In this document: piece by piece, positions 46,601-53,747 of the stretch | Numbering within the stretch: position 1 is the stretch's first letter | How the letters are laid out: every line of letters starts with the position of its first letter | Source of the DNA: Areca catechu | Lineage: Eukaryota; Streptophyta; Magnoliopsida; Arecales; Arecaceae | Assembly (NCBI GenBank): GCA_021397845.1 | Contig: CM038040.1 | Location: 44,101,088-44,165,087 of the forward strand | DNA length: 64,000 nucleotides | Direction: 5' to 3' | The notes under the pieces: model-generated | The model's database searches: none | What the model was told of the DNA's origin: nothing | What the model saw: only the letters and a program-made list of their open reading frames with translations | Position numbers and translations under genes: made by a program

Positions 46601-46758
46601 CCGAGGGAGCCGATCTGGAACGACACGGCCGGGACGGAGCTCTCGATGAATCGAGCCAAGAGCTCCGACGCCCGCGTCTTCGGCGACGGCGTCCTGCTCC
46701 CCGCCGCCACCAGCTCCGCCGGCACCTCCACCACCTCGCCGCTGAACACGCCCAACAT
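19572..46758 (-). CDS. TSJT1: TSJT1-like / aluminium-induced protein (DUF3700), five exons
   Basis: Join 46758-46556, 23120-22880, 22783-22663, 20538-20429 and 19607-19572: 711 nt, 236 residues plus stop, all introns GT-AG with consistent phases. The protein begins MLGVFSGEVV, has AAGSRTPSPKT, AYSHANQSPFRPRSF, the family motifs YGLSK and LRDRAPYP, then FWGITADGCVAFADN, CGKSLAPFPQGCF and GGLKSFENPKNK. It most resembles Arabidopsis At3g22850-type members of about 250 residues. The family has a class II glutamine-amidotransferase-like (Ntn hydrolase) fold but has Leu at position 2 instead of the catalytic Cys, so catalysis is doubtful. Members are commonly stress- and sugar-responsive; the molecular role is unknown. 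Introns are 23435, 96, 2124 and 821 bp. The first exon is far more GC-rich than the rest. No inactivating change was seen. Confidence 0.93.
19608..20428 (-). other. TSJT1-like intron 4
   Basis: 821 bp, GTAATT...TACAG, AT-rich with short A and T runs. No TE recognised. Confidence 0.85.
20429..20538 (-). CDS. TSJT1: TSJT1-like exon 4
   Basis: 110 nt, from a CTGCAG acceptor to a GAG|GTAATT donor. Encodes CFYSNTLGGLKSFENPKNK and EEEICGATFE, the conserved C-terminal block. Confidence 0.92.
20539..22662 (-). other. TSJT1-like intron 3
   Basis: 2124 bp, AT-rich, donor CAAG|GTAATT. I see no coding element, LTR or tandem repeat in it. Confidence 0.85.
22663..22783 (-). CDS. TSJT1: TSJT1-like exon 3
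   Basis: 121 nt. Encodes DPDGKVPLFWGITADGCVAF, ADNLDLLKGSCGKS and LAPFPQ, and supplies the first base of the following Gly codon. Confidence 0.93.
22784..22879 (-). other. TSJT1-like intron 2
   Basis: 96 bp, GTAAGT...AACAG, phase 0. Confidence 0.92.
22880..23120 (-). CDS. TSJT1: TSJT1-like exon 2 (YGL and LRDR motifs)
   Basis: 241 nt after a TTGCAG acceptor. The first base completes an Arg codon begun in exon 1. Encodes SFAAKDDIFCLFEG, RQHYGLSKSANE, EAYKALRDRAPYP and FSFVLFDKSTSSLLVAS. Confidence 0.95.
23385..23545. repeat. ACCGATAC/CCATACC-rich segment
   Basis: Repeated short motifs such as CCGACCATACC, ACCGATACT and ACCGACACTA. It looks like an old degenerate simple repeat or SINE-like remnant. 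A related fragment is near 46076-46105. Confidence 0.4.
23667..23875. repeat. 108-bp imperfect tandem duplication
   Basis: GTCAATTATTTCATA at 23667 recurs at 23775 with similar downstream sequence (AAATGATG.AAGA.TTATTC, then GGA.AAACACC). The copies differ by substitutions and small deletions. Confidence 0.7.
24340..24563 (+). repeat. Copia LTR fragment (same family as 30329 and 31672)
   Basis: Aligns with 30340-30560, including ACAAAACAAGCCCAAATAGA, the long A run and TTTTTTGG.CCAGACCCATG. Only the 5' part of the LTR is present, and it is followed by sequence I assign to the chromovirus LTR. Confidence 0.65.
24564..25130 (-). repeat. Probable 3' LTR and polypurine tract of the chromovirus
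   Basis: On the minus strand, AAGTGGGGGAG (25119-25129) is a polypurine tract downstream of the chromodomain, so the sequence at lower coordinates should be the 3' LTR. A TGTCACGGG start on the plus strand (24564) would give the CA end. No second LTR is present for confirmation, so the limits are approximate. Confidence 0.45.
25196..28720 (-). pseudogene. Chromovirus (Ty3/gypsy) gag-pol, 5'-truncated and broken
   Basis: Read on the minus strand: a gag zinc knuckle CFLCRGPPMVKNCPQ (about 28690; the usual His is Met), protease AMVDTGATHNFI (about 28390), RT pieces (RLCVDYRVLNKVT, YFSKLDLRSGY at 27517-27729), RNase H (EVHIDASDFAIGVI, about 26900), integrase zinc region YYWPKMGEDV..CLICQQDK, integrase core with DFISNLP, VSDRDSRF and GQIERIN (25812-26378), and a C-terminal chromodomain ending EYLVQWKGLPKSEASREPE. 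The chromodomain, which in this group reads histone marks at the target, defines a chromovirus (Reina-like in overall style). Gag N-terminus and 5' LTR are missing; the break is near 28721, where copia LTR sequence starts. Several stops and shifts occur. Confidence 0.88.
28721..28775 (+). repeat. Terminal 55 bp of a copia LTR
   Basis: Matches 32333-32387 (GATCCGTATTCT and the TTTC(C/T)TGA(C/T)A end) and is followed by the primer-like AGTGGTATCAATG. The rest of this LTR is missing at the chromovirus junction. Confidence 0.7.
28776..30328 (+). pseudogene. Copia gag-protease, copy 1
   Basis: Decayed frames show gag pieces (YEKRLGTMEEKTWRQLQMQA, RTLVLLSSLSQSFESLVTAL), a degraded zinc knuckle and, at 29812-30294, a protease to pre-integrase region (NLIFLNNLDSNGYTWRVHDG, KVMHGNMIILQ). 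The frame then leaves any known domain. There is no integrase. Stops and shifts are frequent. Confidence 0.75.
30329..30620 (+). repeat. Partial copia LTR between the two gag copies
   Basis: Aligns with the 5' part of the LTR at 31672 and with 24340-24563. It stops where the sequence switches into gag at CGTTCGAGTCCTTGGTGACT. Confidence 0.7.
30617..31671 (+). pseudogene. Copia gag-protease, copy 2 (5'-truncated)
   Basis: Starts in mid-gag (QSFESLVTALLVGKS) and parallels 29290-30328 to the start of the LTR. It is more decayed than copy 1 and has more stops in the protease part. Confidence 0.7.
31672..32387 (+). repeat. Full-length copia LTR
   Basis: 716 bp starting TGTTGGAAA and ending TTTTCTGATA, with a TATA-like AGACTATAAAAATATAGG near 32069. 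It is followed by AGTGGTATT, as after a 5' LTR, although it also lies 3' of gag-protease copy 2. Confidence 0.65.
32388..32694. other. Intron DNA between copia relic and Tat element
   Basis: AT-rich, about 300 bp. Apart from the primer-like start I see no element or gene. Confidence 0.5.
32695..32699. repeat. Target-site duplication ATTCC, left copy
   Basis: ATTCC here and at 44334-44338 flank the Tat element exactly. Confidence 0.85.
32700..33456 (-). repeat. 3' LTR of the Tat element
   Basis: 757 bp, matching 43576-44333. The plus-strand start reads TATTGG where the other LTR has TGTTGG, so one terminal base has mutated. It ends CCCAACA. Confidence 0.9.
33457..33474 (-). other. Polypurine tract of the Tat element
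   Basis: Minus strand GAGAGTAGGGGACAAC lies directly upstream of the 3' LTR start TGTTGGGATATCC. Confidence 0.75.
34686..34766 (+). other. Intron 1 of the antisense gene
   Basis: 81 bp, ACTAG|GTATAG to ACCTGCAG|GTGG. Splitting a Gly codon G|GT keeps exon 2 open in the frame of the MKRN segment at 34775. Confidence 0.75.
35285..35351 (+). other. Intron 2 of the antisense gene
   Basis: 67 bp, CAACAG|GTATGA to GATGTAG|TTGG, phase 0, with a pyrimidine-rich end. Short for a plant intron but within range. Confidence 0.75.
36854..36863 (+). promoter_or_regulatory. TATA box before the second antisense ORF
   Basis: CTATAAATAG, about 60 bp upstream of an ATG at 36922, in a GC-rich setting. The spacing fits a plant core promoter firing antisense to gag-pol. 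Confidence 0.7.
36922..37433 (+). pseudogene. Second antisense ORF in the Tat element (coiled-coil, frameshifted)
   Basis: From the ATG at 36922 (MRFSTSELHRAAKRR) the frame shifts once near 37000, then reads LEKKVRLLEAQLREARAQV, KTSASFNDELIGVALDSFH, a TAG, GFWECQRKASKFYDLKGL and an acidic tail with DSDSDEGSDSSSDG. The arrangement parallels the C-terminal part of the first antisense gene (heptads, then ADFKMSSQFQTEIDEA...GFNNG). It appears to be a second, shorter member of the same protein family or a fragment of it. One shift and one stop make it a pseudogene as it stands. Confidence 0.65.
37434..38114. other. Non-coding Tat segment with pyrimidine tracts
   Basis: GCTGCTGCTGC and long T and CTTT runs occupy 37455-37580. 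Two similar blocks around GTGTTCGGATT(T/C)(T/A)CCGTAGG(A/G)TAGG (about 37770 and 37865) look like a ~95-bp duplication. No gene seen. Confidence 0.5.
38115..41965 (-). pseudogene. Tat pol: protease, RT, RNase H, integrase (broken)
   Basis: Read on the minus strand: protease with IDNESSTDVLMYDAF (about 41770; the usual Gly in DNGSS is Glu), RT with KWRICIDYTDLNKACPKD, FMDAFSGYNQI and KAYVDDMIVKS (41029-40640), a long open stretch 40631-39099 with the RT thumb, HVDGASNATGCGAGL and NNQAEYEALL (RNase H) and HVPRSENFQADALSRLA, then an integrase 38951-38115 with MDILGPF, ITDNGRQFDN and SNGEAEVTNRT, so all three catalytic acids are kept. Stops or shifts occur near 41100, 40829, 40640 and 38990. Integrase itself is open to its end (NVQNLRKYYQ), with no chromodomain. 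Confidence 0.88.
41990..43494 (-). pseudogene. Tat gag (mostly open, broken near its C-terminus)
   Basis: The ATG at 43494 opens a 419-codon frame to 42235 with a basic, serine/arginine-rich N-terminus, then the Retrotrans_gag block (RVPQIEPYDGTSDPLDHLDS, FARMWYSSLRPGTIDSFSEL, LRDYIFRFN). After a stop and shift near 42210-42235, the zinc-binding piece FCRFHRDHDHNTEECIQLRD follows in another frame (42160-42060). Gag would form the particle and bind genomic RNA. Confidence 0.85.
43557..43574 (-). other. Primer binding region of the Tat element
   Basis: GATTGGCGCGCCAGGAAT follows the 5' LTR end on the minus strand. The same type is seen at 18728-18744. Confidence 0.75.
43576..44333 (-). repeat. 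5' LTR of the Tat element
   Basis: 758 bp, TGTTGG...CCAACA on the plus strand (TG...CA on both). A TATA-like TTTTAAATATGG (complement of about 43826-43837) is the likely promoter for gag-pol. Confidence 0.9.
44334..44338. repeat. Target-site duplication ATTCC, right copy
   Basis: Second copy of the Tat target duplication; joining the flanks restores an uninterrupted AT-rich intron sequence. Confidence 0.85.
44530..45092. repeat. Long TATG/CATA/TACG microsatellite
   Basis: About 560 bp of CATA, TATG, GTATATAT and TACATGTACGTATTTA units, strongly self-complementary. Four copies of ATACATGTACGTATTTAT occur near 44650-44730 and more near 44865-44915. Tyr/Ile/Cys-rich open frames through it are artefacts of the repeat. 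Confidence 0.93.
45093..46317. other. AT-rich intron 1 DNA
   Basis: No ORF, LTR or repeat of note. A remnant with ACCATGC..CCGTAACCATACCGACC near 46076 recalls 23385-23545. Confidence 0.5.
46318..46435. repeat. Poly(A), poly(T) and poly(G) tracts near the exon 1 donor
   Basis: A 17-base A run, then T/C runs of up to 13 T, then ten consecutive G. These tracts lie 120-240 bp inside intron 1 from its 5' splice site. Confidence 0.85.
46556..46758 (-). CDS. TSJT1: TSJT1-like exon 1
   Basis: 203 nt from the ATG at 46758 to the CCCAG|GTAATT donor. Encodes MLGVFSGEVVEVPAELVAAG, TPSPKTRASELLARFI and AYSHANQSPFRP. It is GC-rich, especially at third positions, in contrast to exons 2-5, a gradient common in monocot genes. 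The start is fixed by family agreement (MLGVF) and there is no better upstream Met. Confidence 0.93.
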
Positions 46759-47102
46759 CTCTACCTCCCTTGCTGCTACAAACTACGTCGCAAGACGATG
46801 ATGCTTCGGAGACACCGAGGTGGGAGGGAGCGGAGCAAGGGGTGTCGGCTTATCAAGGCGGAGCTTGTCAGGTGTTTGGGACCCACCCGTCCTTCTAAAT
46901 TTACTGCTCGTCATATTTTACCATTTAATAACCTGAAAGTTGTCCGAAATCGCAAATGAGGTGAGGTAAGACCAGTTCCAACGGAACAGCGATCAAAAGA
47001 AAAGGAAAAAAATATATATACGAGATGTAATTTTAGGGGTGATTCAATTAAATCAAGAAAAAGACATGATCACAGAGATAATTCAAGTGCTAGCTGTCAA
47101 AG
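46759..47102 (-). promoter_or_regulatory. Upstream region of the TSJT1-like gene
   Basis: About 340 bp between the start codon and the 185-bp array. No canonical TATA is seen; AAATGGTAAAATATGACG (complement of about 46910-46927) is a weak candidate about 155 bp upstream. Any further promoter elements would have to lie in or beyond the array. Confidence 0.4.
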
Positions 47103-48386
47103 TAGGAGGAGGGTCTGGCTCGATCTCGGTCGAGATGGATCCGTCTCGGGATGCCACCTGGCGAGGAAGCGAGGAGAGAGACTCAACTTCGATCGAGGTG
47201 GATCTCGGGGTCTCGGGGTGCCACCTGGCGAGGAGCGAGGGGCCGACAGCTTCGACCGAGTATGACCCCTCCTGGGTGGACACCTAGCGGAGTGGCATAG
47301 AGGCGCTCGACTTCGGTTGAGGTGGACCCGTCTTCGGGTGCCAGCTGGCGGAGTAGGAGGGGGCTTGACCTCGGCCGAGGTGGACCCATCTTGGGGTGCC
47401 ACCTGGCGAGGGAGCGAGGGGCCGCCAGCTTCGGCCGAGGTGGACCCCTCCTGGGTGGACACCTGGCGGAGCGGCAGAGAGGTGCTCGACTTCGGCCGAG
47501 GTGGACCTGTCTTCGGGTGCCAGCTGGCGAAGGAGTAGGAGGGCCCGGCTCGACCTCGGCCGAGGTGGACCCGTCTCGGGGTGCCACCTAGCAAGAGAGC
47601 GAGGGGCTGCTAGCTTCGGCCGAGGTGGACCCTTCCTAGGCTGACACCTGGTGGAGCGGCAGAGAGGCGCTCGACTTCGACCGAGGTGGACCCGTCTTCG
47701 GGTGCCAGCTGGCGAAGGAGCAGGAAGGCCCGGCTCGACCTCGACCGAGATGGACCCGTCTTGGAGTGCCACCTGGCGAGGAGCGAGGGCCGCCAGCTTC
47801 GGCCGAGGTGGACCCCTCCTAGGTGGACACCTGGCTGAGCGGCAGAGAGGTGCTCGACTTCGACCGAGGTGGACCCGTCTTCGGGTGCCAGCTGGCGAAG
47901 AAGCAGGAGGGTCCGGCTCTACCTCGGCCGAGGTGGACCCGTCTCGGGGTGCCACCTGGCGAGGGAGCGAGGGGCCGCCAGCTTCGGCCGAGGTGGACCC
48001 TTCCTGGGCGGACACCTGGCGGAGCGACAGAGAGGCGCTCGACTTCGGCCGAGGTGGACCCGTCTTCGGGTGCCAGCTGGCGAAGGAGCAGGAGGGCCCG
48101 GCTCGACCTCGGTCGTGGTGGACCCGTCTTGGGGTGCCACCTGGCGAGGGAGCGAGGGGCCACCAGCTTCGGTCGAGGTGGACCCCTCCTGGGTGGACAC
48201 CTGGCGGAGCGGCAGAGAGGTGCTCGACTTTGGTCGAGGTGGACCCGTCTTCGGAAGCTACCTAGCGAAGGAGCAGAAGCACTTCTTCCCGAACGGGGGA
48301 TCTTTTGGAAAGAAAAAATCCACGTGGTACTGACCGTGTCCAGCTAGACGTGACACGTGTCCCACGTCAGCGATGTAGCCATATCA
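47103..48386 (-). mobile_element. Array-bearing element, copy 2 (inverted, truncated)
   Basis: On the minus strand it starts TGATATGGCTAC at 48386, has the same 120-bp leader as 380-500, then about 6.4 units of the 185-bp A-B-C repeat, and breaks off inside a C subunit at about 47103 (GAGCCAGACCCTCC), where unrelated DNA begins. The region with the TATA box seen at 14717 is missing. It lies just upstream of the TSJT1-like gene. Its open frames are repeat artefacts. Confidence 0.8.
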
Positions 48387-49446
48387 CCTGGTATCGTAAC
48401 AGAAAAGATTTTTCTTACCATAGTCCAATGAACAGGATCTTGCCATCTCAACCAAGTTGTTATGCTTGTCGATATAGATATCTTCATAATGGCATTCTGT
48501 TACGTCCTTTAACTATACAAAAAGATATGGTGGATCTCTAACGAAGATACGTTCCATATAATCCCATATGCTCTTGTTCTCACACTAATCAGATCATCAC
48601 AGGCTTTCAGTTTCGGCCATTGTATTTTATATTTTTTGATCATTGACTTAAGTATCAAAATATTCTGTCAGAAATTTTGGTTCAAAATTTTTTTTTTACG
48701 AATCATCATAATAGAATAATTTTAAAAAATTTTCAATCCTGCTAGAAAAGATTGGTGTGCTCTTCCTCCACCACCGAAGCTCAGTGATAGACTAATGCAC
48801 GCAACAATAAGGTATAGCCTTTTATGAATTTAAGATTAGCATGGCCGTTAATTTTATATAAAATAATAATGATGATAAAAAATTTAGGCACGTCCTTGGA
48901 AGAGCGGAGAGTATTTTTAAGGAGACTGATGTGGATGGGGGATCCACAAGAAAAGTCCAAAGAATCGAAGGTGACTCGTTTTTTTTTTTTTTATGTCAAT
49001 CTGGGAGCGACCCTATCCCCGTGGACGCCCACGGTAATGGAGGAGGGGTAGGGCCGATGAGTTAGATCCCGATCTAAATTTCAATCAGAAAATATTTGAT
49101 ACACATTACATATTAATATCATTTTGATTATCACTGACATCGACTGAATGAACAAAATTTATTATATATATTTCTAAATTTTTCATTACCGGCTAACAAA
49201 AATTTTAGAATTAATTTAACGTGTATGAACCTGAGGCACGTGGCGGAATGAGAGGGGTATTTGAAGGCAGGAATATTTGAGGACCAAATGTCGATTTTAA
49301 TTTCCTCTCTTTCCCGCATCTTTTCTATGAGAATGTGTCGAATACTTCTTTCCCATCGTTGGCATTTTAGCTTGAAAGACGCCAGGAGACAAGGTAGCTA
49401 CAGGACAGGATGGGAAATAAATAGACAAAATAAATAAATATATATA
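48387..49446. other. Intergenic AT-rich DNA, nothing recognised
   Basis: About 1.06 kb with short poly(T) runs (for example near 48690 and 48979). No gene, RNA gene or element seen. Confidence 0.5.
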
Positions 49447-50182
49447 TAATATGATGAGAAATATTTTGTCCACCATCCTGACTGCTAAACATTGAGATGG
49501 AGTGTACCACTCCACTAGTTGGACTACATAGCATTATTATTAATGAAGGCTACAACGATTTTCAGTACCAAATAAATTTAATACAGTTCAACTTTTTTAA
49601 AAAAAAAAAATTTAACAAAAATATTTTTTTACTTATATTTTTTATATAATATTCTATTGATTATTATGGATTCTTATATTATGTACTATAATATTTAATT
49701 ACTTTTTATAGTATTCTATTGATTATTATCATTTTATAAATTTATAGCTTCTAGTTGTTGAATAAAACTTCTTGTGCCTTTATATAATAACCTATTAATT
49801 AATATAATTTTATATATTATTTTTTAGGCATCTAATTATTTTTTATAATATTCTATTGTTTATTATCACTTTTTACTATTTTCTATAATACTTTGTTAAT
49901 TATTTTGATATCCTATTATCTTTTATGATGGTTATTATGGTATTTTATTATTATTTATGATATTCAATTATTTTGTATAACATCCTATTGATTAGTAAAA
50001 AAAATATTTTTATCAAAAAAAATGAAAAAAAAATGAATTGCATTAAATTTCTATAGTATTGGAAATTGGTATAATCCTCATTATTAATGGCTTTACATGG
50101 TCCAAATCAGTGGAACGATGTGATCTACCTCAACTTTTTTCTACTAGAGATGGTGGACAAAGAATTTCTTATAATATGATAT
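49447..50182. mobile_element. MITE-like foldback element 1
   Basis: Long imperfect terminal inverted repeats of about 190 bp. TTTGTCCACCAT near 49467 pairs with ATGGTGGACAAA near 50151, then CCACT..A.TTGGAC, ATTA.TAATGA.G and AATTTAAT.CA.TTCA pair in order towards the centre. The core is AT-rich and repeats TATTCTATTGATTATTA. No coding capacity. TSD unclear, so the family is open. Confidence 0.6.
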
Positions 50183-51733
50183 AAAGGAGGGTTAATTTGC
50201 TTGTCATATGTCCAATAATGGATGAGGATTTCTGGCCCACCTGTAACACCTAAAGTCATCTAAAATAGATCAAATTGCAAGAATTTATAATTATCCGGTT
50301 GAGTTCTAGTTATTCGAGACCAATTGATTTGGTCCTAAGTTTGATTCAAATCTAAGCCTGAAAAAAAGTTCAAAGTTTAAATCATAAACCGATCCTTGCC
50401 TAACCAAAGCTAGCCAGAGGATGCTAGAGTTGGACAACCATAATTTGTGAACTTTTTTAGACCAAGTAGGGTTCACATTAAATCATGATTTACTTTTCAT
50501 ATATTTTCCGGTCTAAGCATGGTAGCTAAAAAATAATTGAGCTTATTCACAATTTTTTTTATGTAGAAAAGGGAGGGGGATAAATCCGACGTAGTTACCC
50601 CCACTTTGTTGGAAAATATTCGATTCAAGGTACTAAATTTTCGCAACCTTTTCTTCCCATCCCATCGGAAAATGTTCGATTCAAGATGCTAGATTTAAGA
50701 TAAGTATGTCAATCCGACACCACCAATATACCAGCTGATCAGAATGGAAAAAAAGAAAGATCTTGGTCTTTCACTCATCCAACCATTACGGGCTTCAAGT
50801 GATAATCCCTAAATTTAATTAAGTTTTCCGTAGAGCCACACTTCGAATCCATAACCTATTGATTGTAAAGCAAGACTCCAACCAGCAAGGCTACCATCAT
50901 GGCGATATTCATAATTTTTTCAAATTAGACTCAGTGAGATACTTAAGCAAACTATATGCAGGGCTTGATGCGTACCCGTGGGGGACATCCTCTTATGACC
51001 CACCTGGTGCCGTGGTAACCACATGGTGGCCTATGGGCTCATAATTTGGGTACGAGAAGTTATCGTAGTCTATGTTTAAATGAAGAAACATAAAAATACC
51101 AAGAGAAGTGTGGTCAGAATTATCACATTATTCTCTTTCCATGCTAATATTCTTTTTTATGTTGATTTTTTTTTTTGGACAGCCCGTCAACTTTGAACTT
51201 TTCTTTCATCTTTCAAACACTATAATTAGTAATCCAAGTCGGATTAGCAGGTTGGATAGAACTATAGAATTATAACCAATAATTGCAATGAGGATCATTT
51301 AAGTTCCCTAACTTGATCCAACCAATTGCAACCATGTGCCTGTAGGAGCTTGGTTGCAAACATTAATGTATGTAACCATATTGATAACCTTAGCTACTAT
51401 TTGGCTAATTTTTAAGAGTACCAAGAGGAACTTTCTAGTCCTTAAAAAAAAAAATTTAGGTGATACAATAATGTTTGATTAAAAATTAAAAAATTATTTT
51501 AGCTTTACCAAAAAGTTAAAAAAATCTACTTAAAAATCTTTATCTCATATTTTTTTTTTCAAAATTACTTTTTGACCCTTATCGGAAAGCTGTTTCTGAT
51601 TTAAATGAAATTATGAGATAACTAAAATATTCAAAAATAAAATCTCATGATAACATCTTATATCATATCATATCATATTATATTATTATATTAATAATAT
51701 AATATGATATAATAATAAATTAATATTATGATA
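50183..51733. other. Intergenic DNA, nothing recognised
   Basis: AT-rich. A sequence GGAAAATNTTCGATTCAAG occurs twice (about 50611 and 50668). No gene or clear element. Confidence 0.5.
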
Positions 51734-51742
51734 TATTATGAA

Positions 51743-52369
51743 GAGGTGGATTTTGCTCTTTTTAAAAGGATTTAGAGTCAAATATGGTCAAGTTTCTCAC
51801 CATCTGATTTGTACAGATCTCCATGCAGAAAAGTAAAAAGTAATTATATATTAATGGATATAAAATAAACACAAATAAATAAACAAAAATGTTATGGAAT
51901 AAATATAAACGTTCTAGAATAAATACAAACACTTCAGAATAAAAATAAATATTTTCAAAATAAAAATAAATATTTTCAGAATAAATCTAAATATTTCAGA
52001 ATAATAGAAATGCTTCTGTCTATTTAGATTTGTATTTATTTTGAAATATTTTTATTTATTCTGAAAAGATTTGTATTTATTCTATAATGTTTGTATTTAT
52101 TCTAAAAAAGTGGATTATCCCATCATTAATAGTTCTAATAACCAGCAACAACCATTAATATATCATTAATACGAGTAAAAAAATTATATTTATTTTAAAA
52201 ATTTATGTTTATTCAAAAATATTTTTATTTTTATTTATTTTTATTTTTATTATTCTACACCATTAATTTTTTACTTTTTGTGCATGAGATGTGTGCAAAT
52301 CAGATGTCAGGAAATTTAACCGGATTTAGCTTAAAATTAATCCTTTCAAAAGAAGCCAAGTCTACCTCA
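51743..52369. mobile_element. MITE-like foldback element 2, possible 9-bp TSD
   Basis: The ends GAGGTGGATTTTGCTCTTTT (51743) and its partner ending AAGCCAAGTCTACCTC are inverted repeats of about 110 bp, sharing CATCTGATTTG and AAAAGTAAAAA blocks. A second inner hairpin pairs GAATAAATACAAAC-type repeats (51890-52010) with GTTTGTATTTATTC-type repeats (52025-52105). TATTATGAA and TATTATAAA flank it, a 9-bp direct repeat with one mismatch. Nine bases would suit a Mutator-like MITE, but the flanks are AT-rich so this could be chance. Confidence 0.6.
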
Positions 52370-52378
52370 TATTATAAA

Positions 52379-52744
52379 TATATAGTATAATCTATTATAG
52401 TATTATTATATTATAATAATATATATTATATAATAATATTTTAATATATATTATAATATTATATAATATATAATATTTTTTATGATTATTTTGATATATC
52501 AAAAAATATCTTTTTATTTTAGTTATCAAACATGTATTAAAGTTTTGAAATACTTTATAAATGTAGTTATCATGCTATAAACATTTTTTTTGTAAATACT
52601 ATCTTTTCAAAAGCTTTTTTCTTAAAAATTTTATTTCTAAAAGCTCCAAAAAACTTTACTGCCAACAGTAATGCTAAACAGAACGTTAGTCAGATACGGT
52701 TGTTTTGCCAAGGACCTTATATTTCTTATATATCAAGGACCACT
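52379..52744. other. TA-rich intergenic segment
   Basis: TATATA-rich to about 52490 and strongly self-complementary, then ordinary AT-rich sequence. No gene. Confidence 0.5.
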
Positions 52745-52748
52745 AAAT

Positions 52749-52764
52749 TTTTTTTTTTTTTTTT
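52749..52764 (-). other. LINE poly(A) tail (T run on plus strand)
   Basis: A 16-base T run follows CTAAA. The minus-strand reading is GGAGCAATGCTCCC..CTATC then A16, typical of a LINE 3' terminus. Confidence 0.65.
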
Positions 52765-52849
52765 GATAGAAGGGAGCATTGCTCCATGTATTAGAGGAAG
52801 TTTAAAAGAAGGAGAGTATAAGCAGCTGTACAATAGTGAGGCTTATGGC

Positions 52850-53285
52850 AGAGTAGCAGAACCATAGCAGAAAAAACCAAAAAAGTTTACATATGATAGA
52901 AAAAATAGTGTGAAATTCATTGAGATCCTGGAGATAGCCGATAGTTGATATAGGAATGTGATGTTGGACAGCAGCAAAGTACGGTATGAGTCTTGATGTT
53001 AAGTAACACAAGTGATTTCAGCAAGATGAAAAAAGACAAGCCATGATAAAACCTATGCGTTGTGATGTAGAGCAACAAAATCATAACAGAGAAAGCCCAA
53101 ACAACTTTGCATATGAGGGAAAGAAAGTGTGAAATTTCTTGAGATCCTGAAACCATCCAGTAGCTTATATTGCAATGTGATAGTGGACAGCAGCAAAATG
53201 AGGTATAAATCTTGATGTAGGTGGCACAAGTGATTACAGTAGAATGAAAGAAGAAAAGCCCTAATAAACCCTGTGACCTTGCCAT
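52850..53285 (-). repeat. 219-bp tandem duplication in the LINE 3' region
   Basis: GTGTGAAATT at 52908 recurs at 53127. The flanks ATATGA..GA, GAGATCCTG, AATGTGAT.(T/G)TGGACAGCAGCAAA and ACAAGTGATT match in order. Confidence 0.8.
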
Positions 53286-53742
53286 AATAACCAGTTTCCA
53301 GTTCAGAGAACCTGTGAGTATAATCAGTGATGTATATTGAAATAGATGTAAAAATTATGTGGATGTCAAAATTGGTGGCAGCATCATGAAAAATCCACTG
53401 TTGAGATGACATAATGAAGAGCCTGCGAGTATATAGAGAGACAGCAGCAATTAACAAGAAGTTTAGCGAAAAGCATATAATGAAATTGGTCCTTGCTAAT
53501 GCAATCCAGCAGAACATATAACAGTATAGTTTCATCATAAGAGTTGTGAAAAGCAAGTGACAAAACGGCGCAGAGATGTTGTGGTTAAAAAGCCTTCCAG
53601 TGCCTGAAATATGAAAATGTACATTGAAATTCAGAATAGAAATACGGCATATAACCCTTATTCCAGTAATGAAATAACTGTGAAGCATAACAAGGTGAGT
53701 TGTAGTAGAGTTTTAAAGTTGCCAAGGTATAAACTTTGAGAT

Positions 53743-53747
53743 AGTTA
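53743..53747. repeat. Target-site duplication AGTTA, left copy
   Basis: AGTTA here and at 60653-60657 flank the right-hand copia element. Confidence 0.82.

Noticed and set aside
47183..48347. Open frames up to 243 codons in the second array
   Set aside because: Same repeat in inverse orientation; same reasoning.
53053..53688. 211-codon minus-strand frame in the LINE 3' region
   Set aside because: It spans part of a 219-bp tandem duplication, has no domain and a hydrophobic composition typical of translated T-rich DNA.
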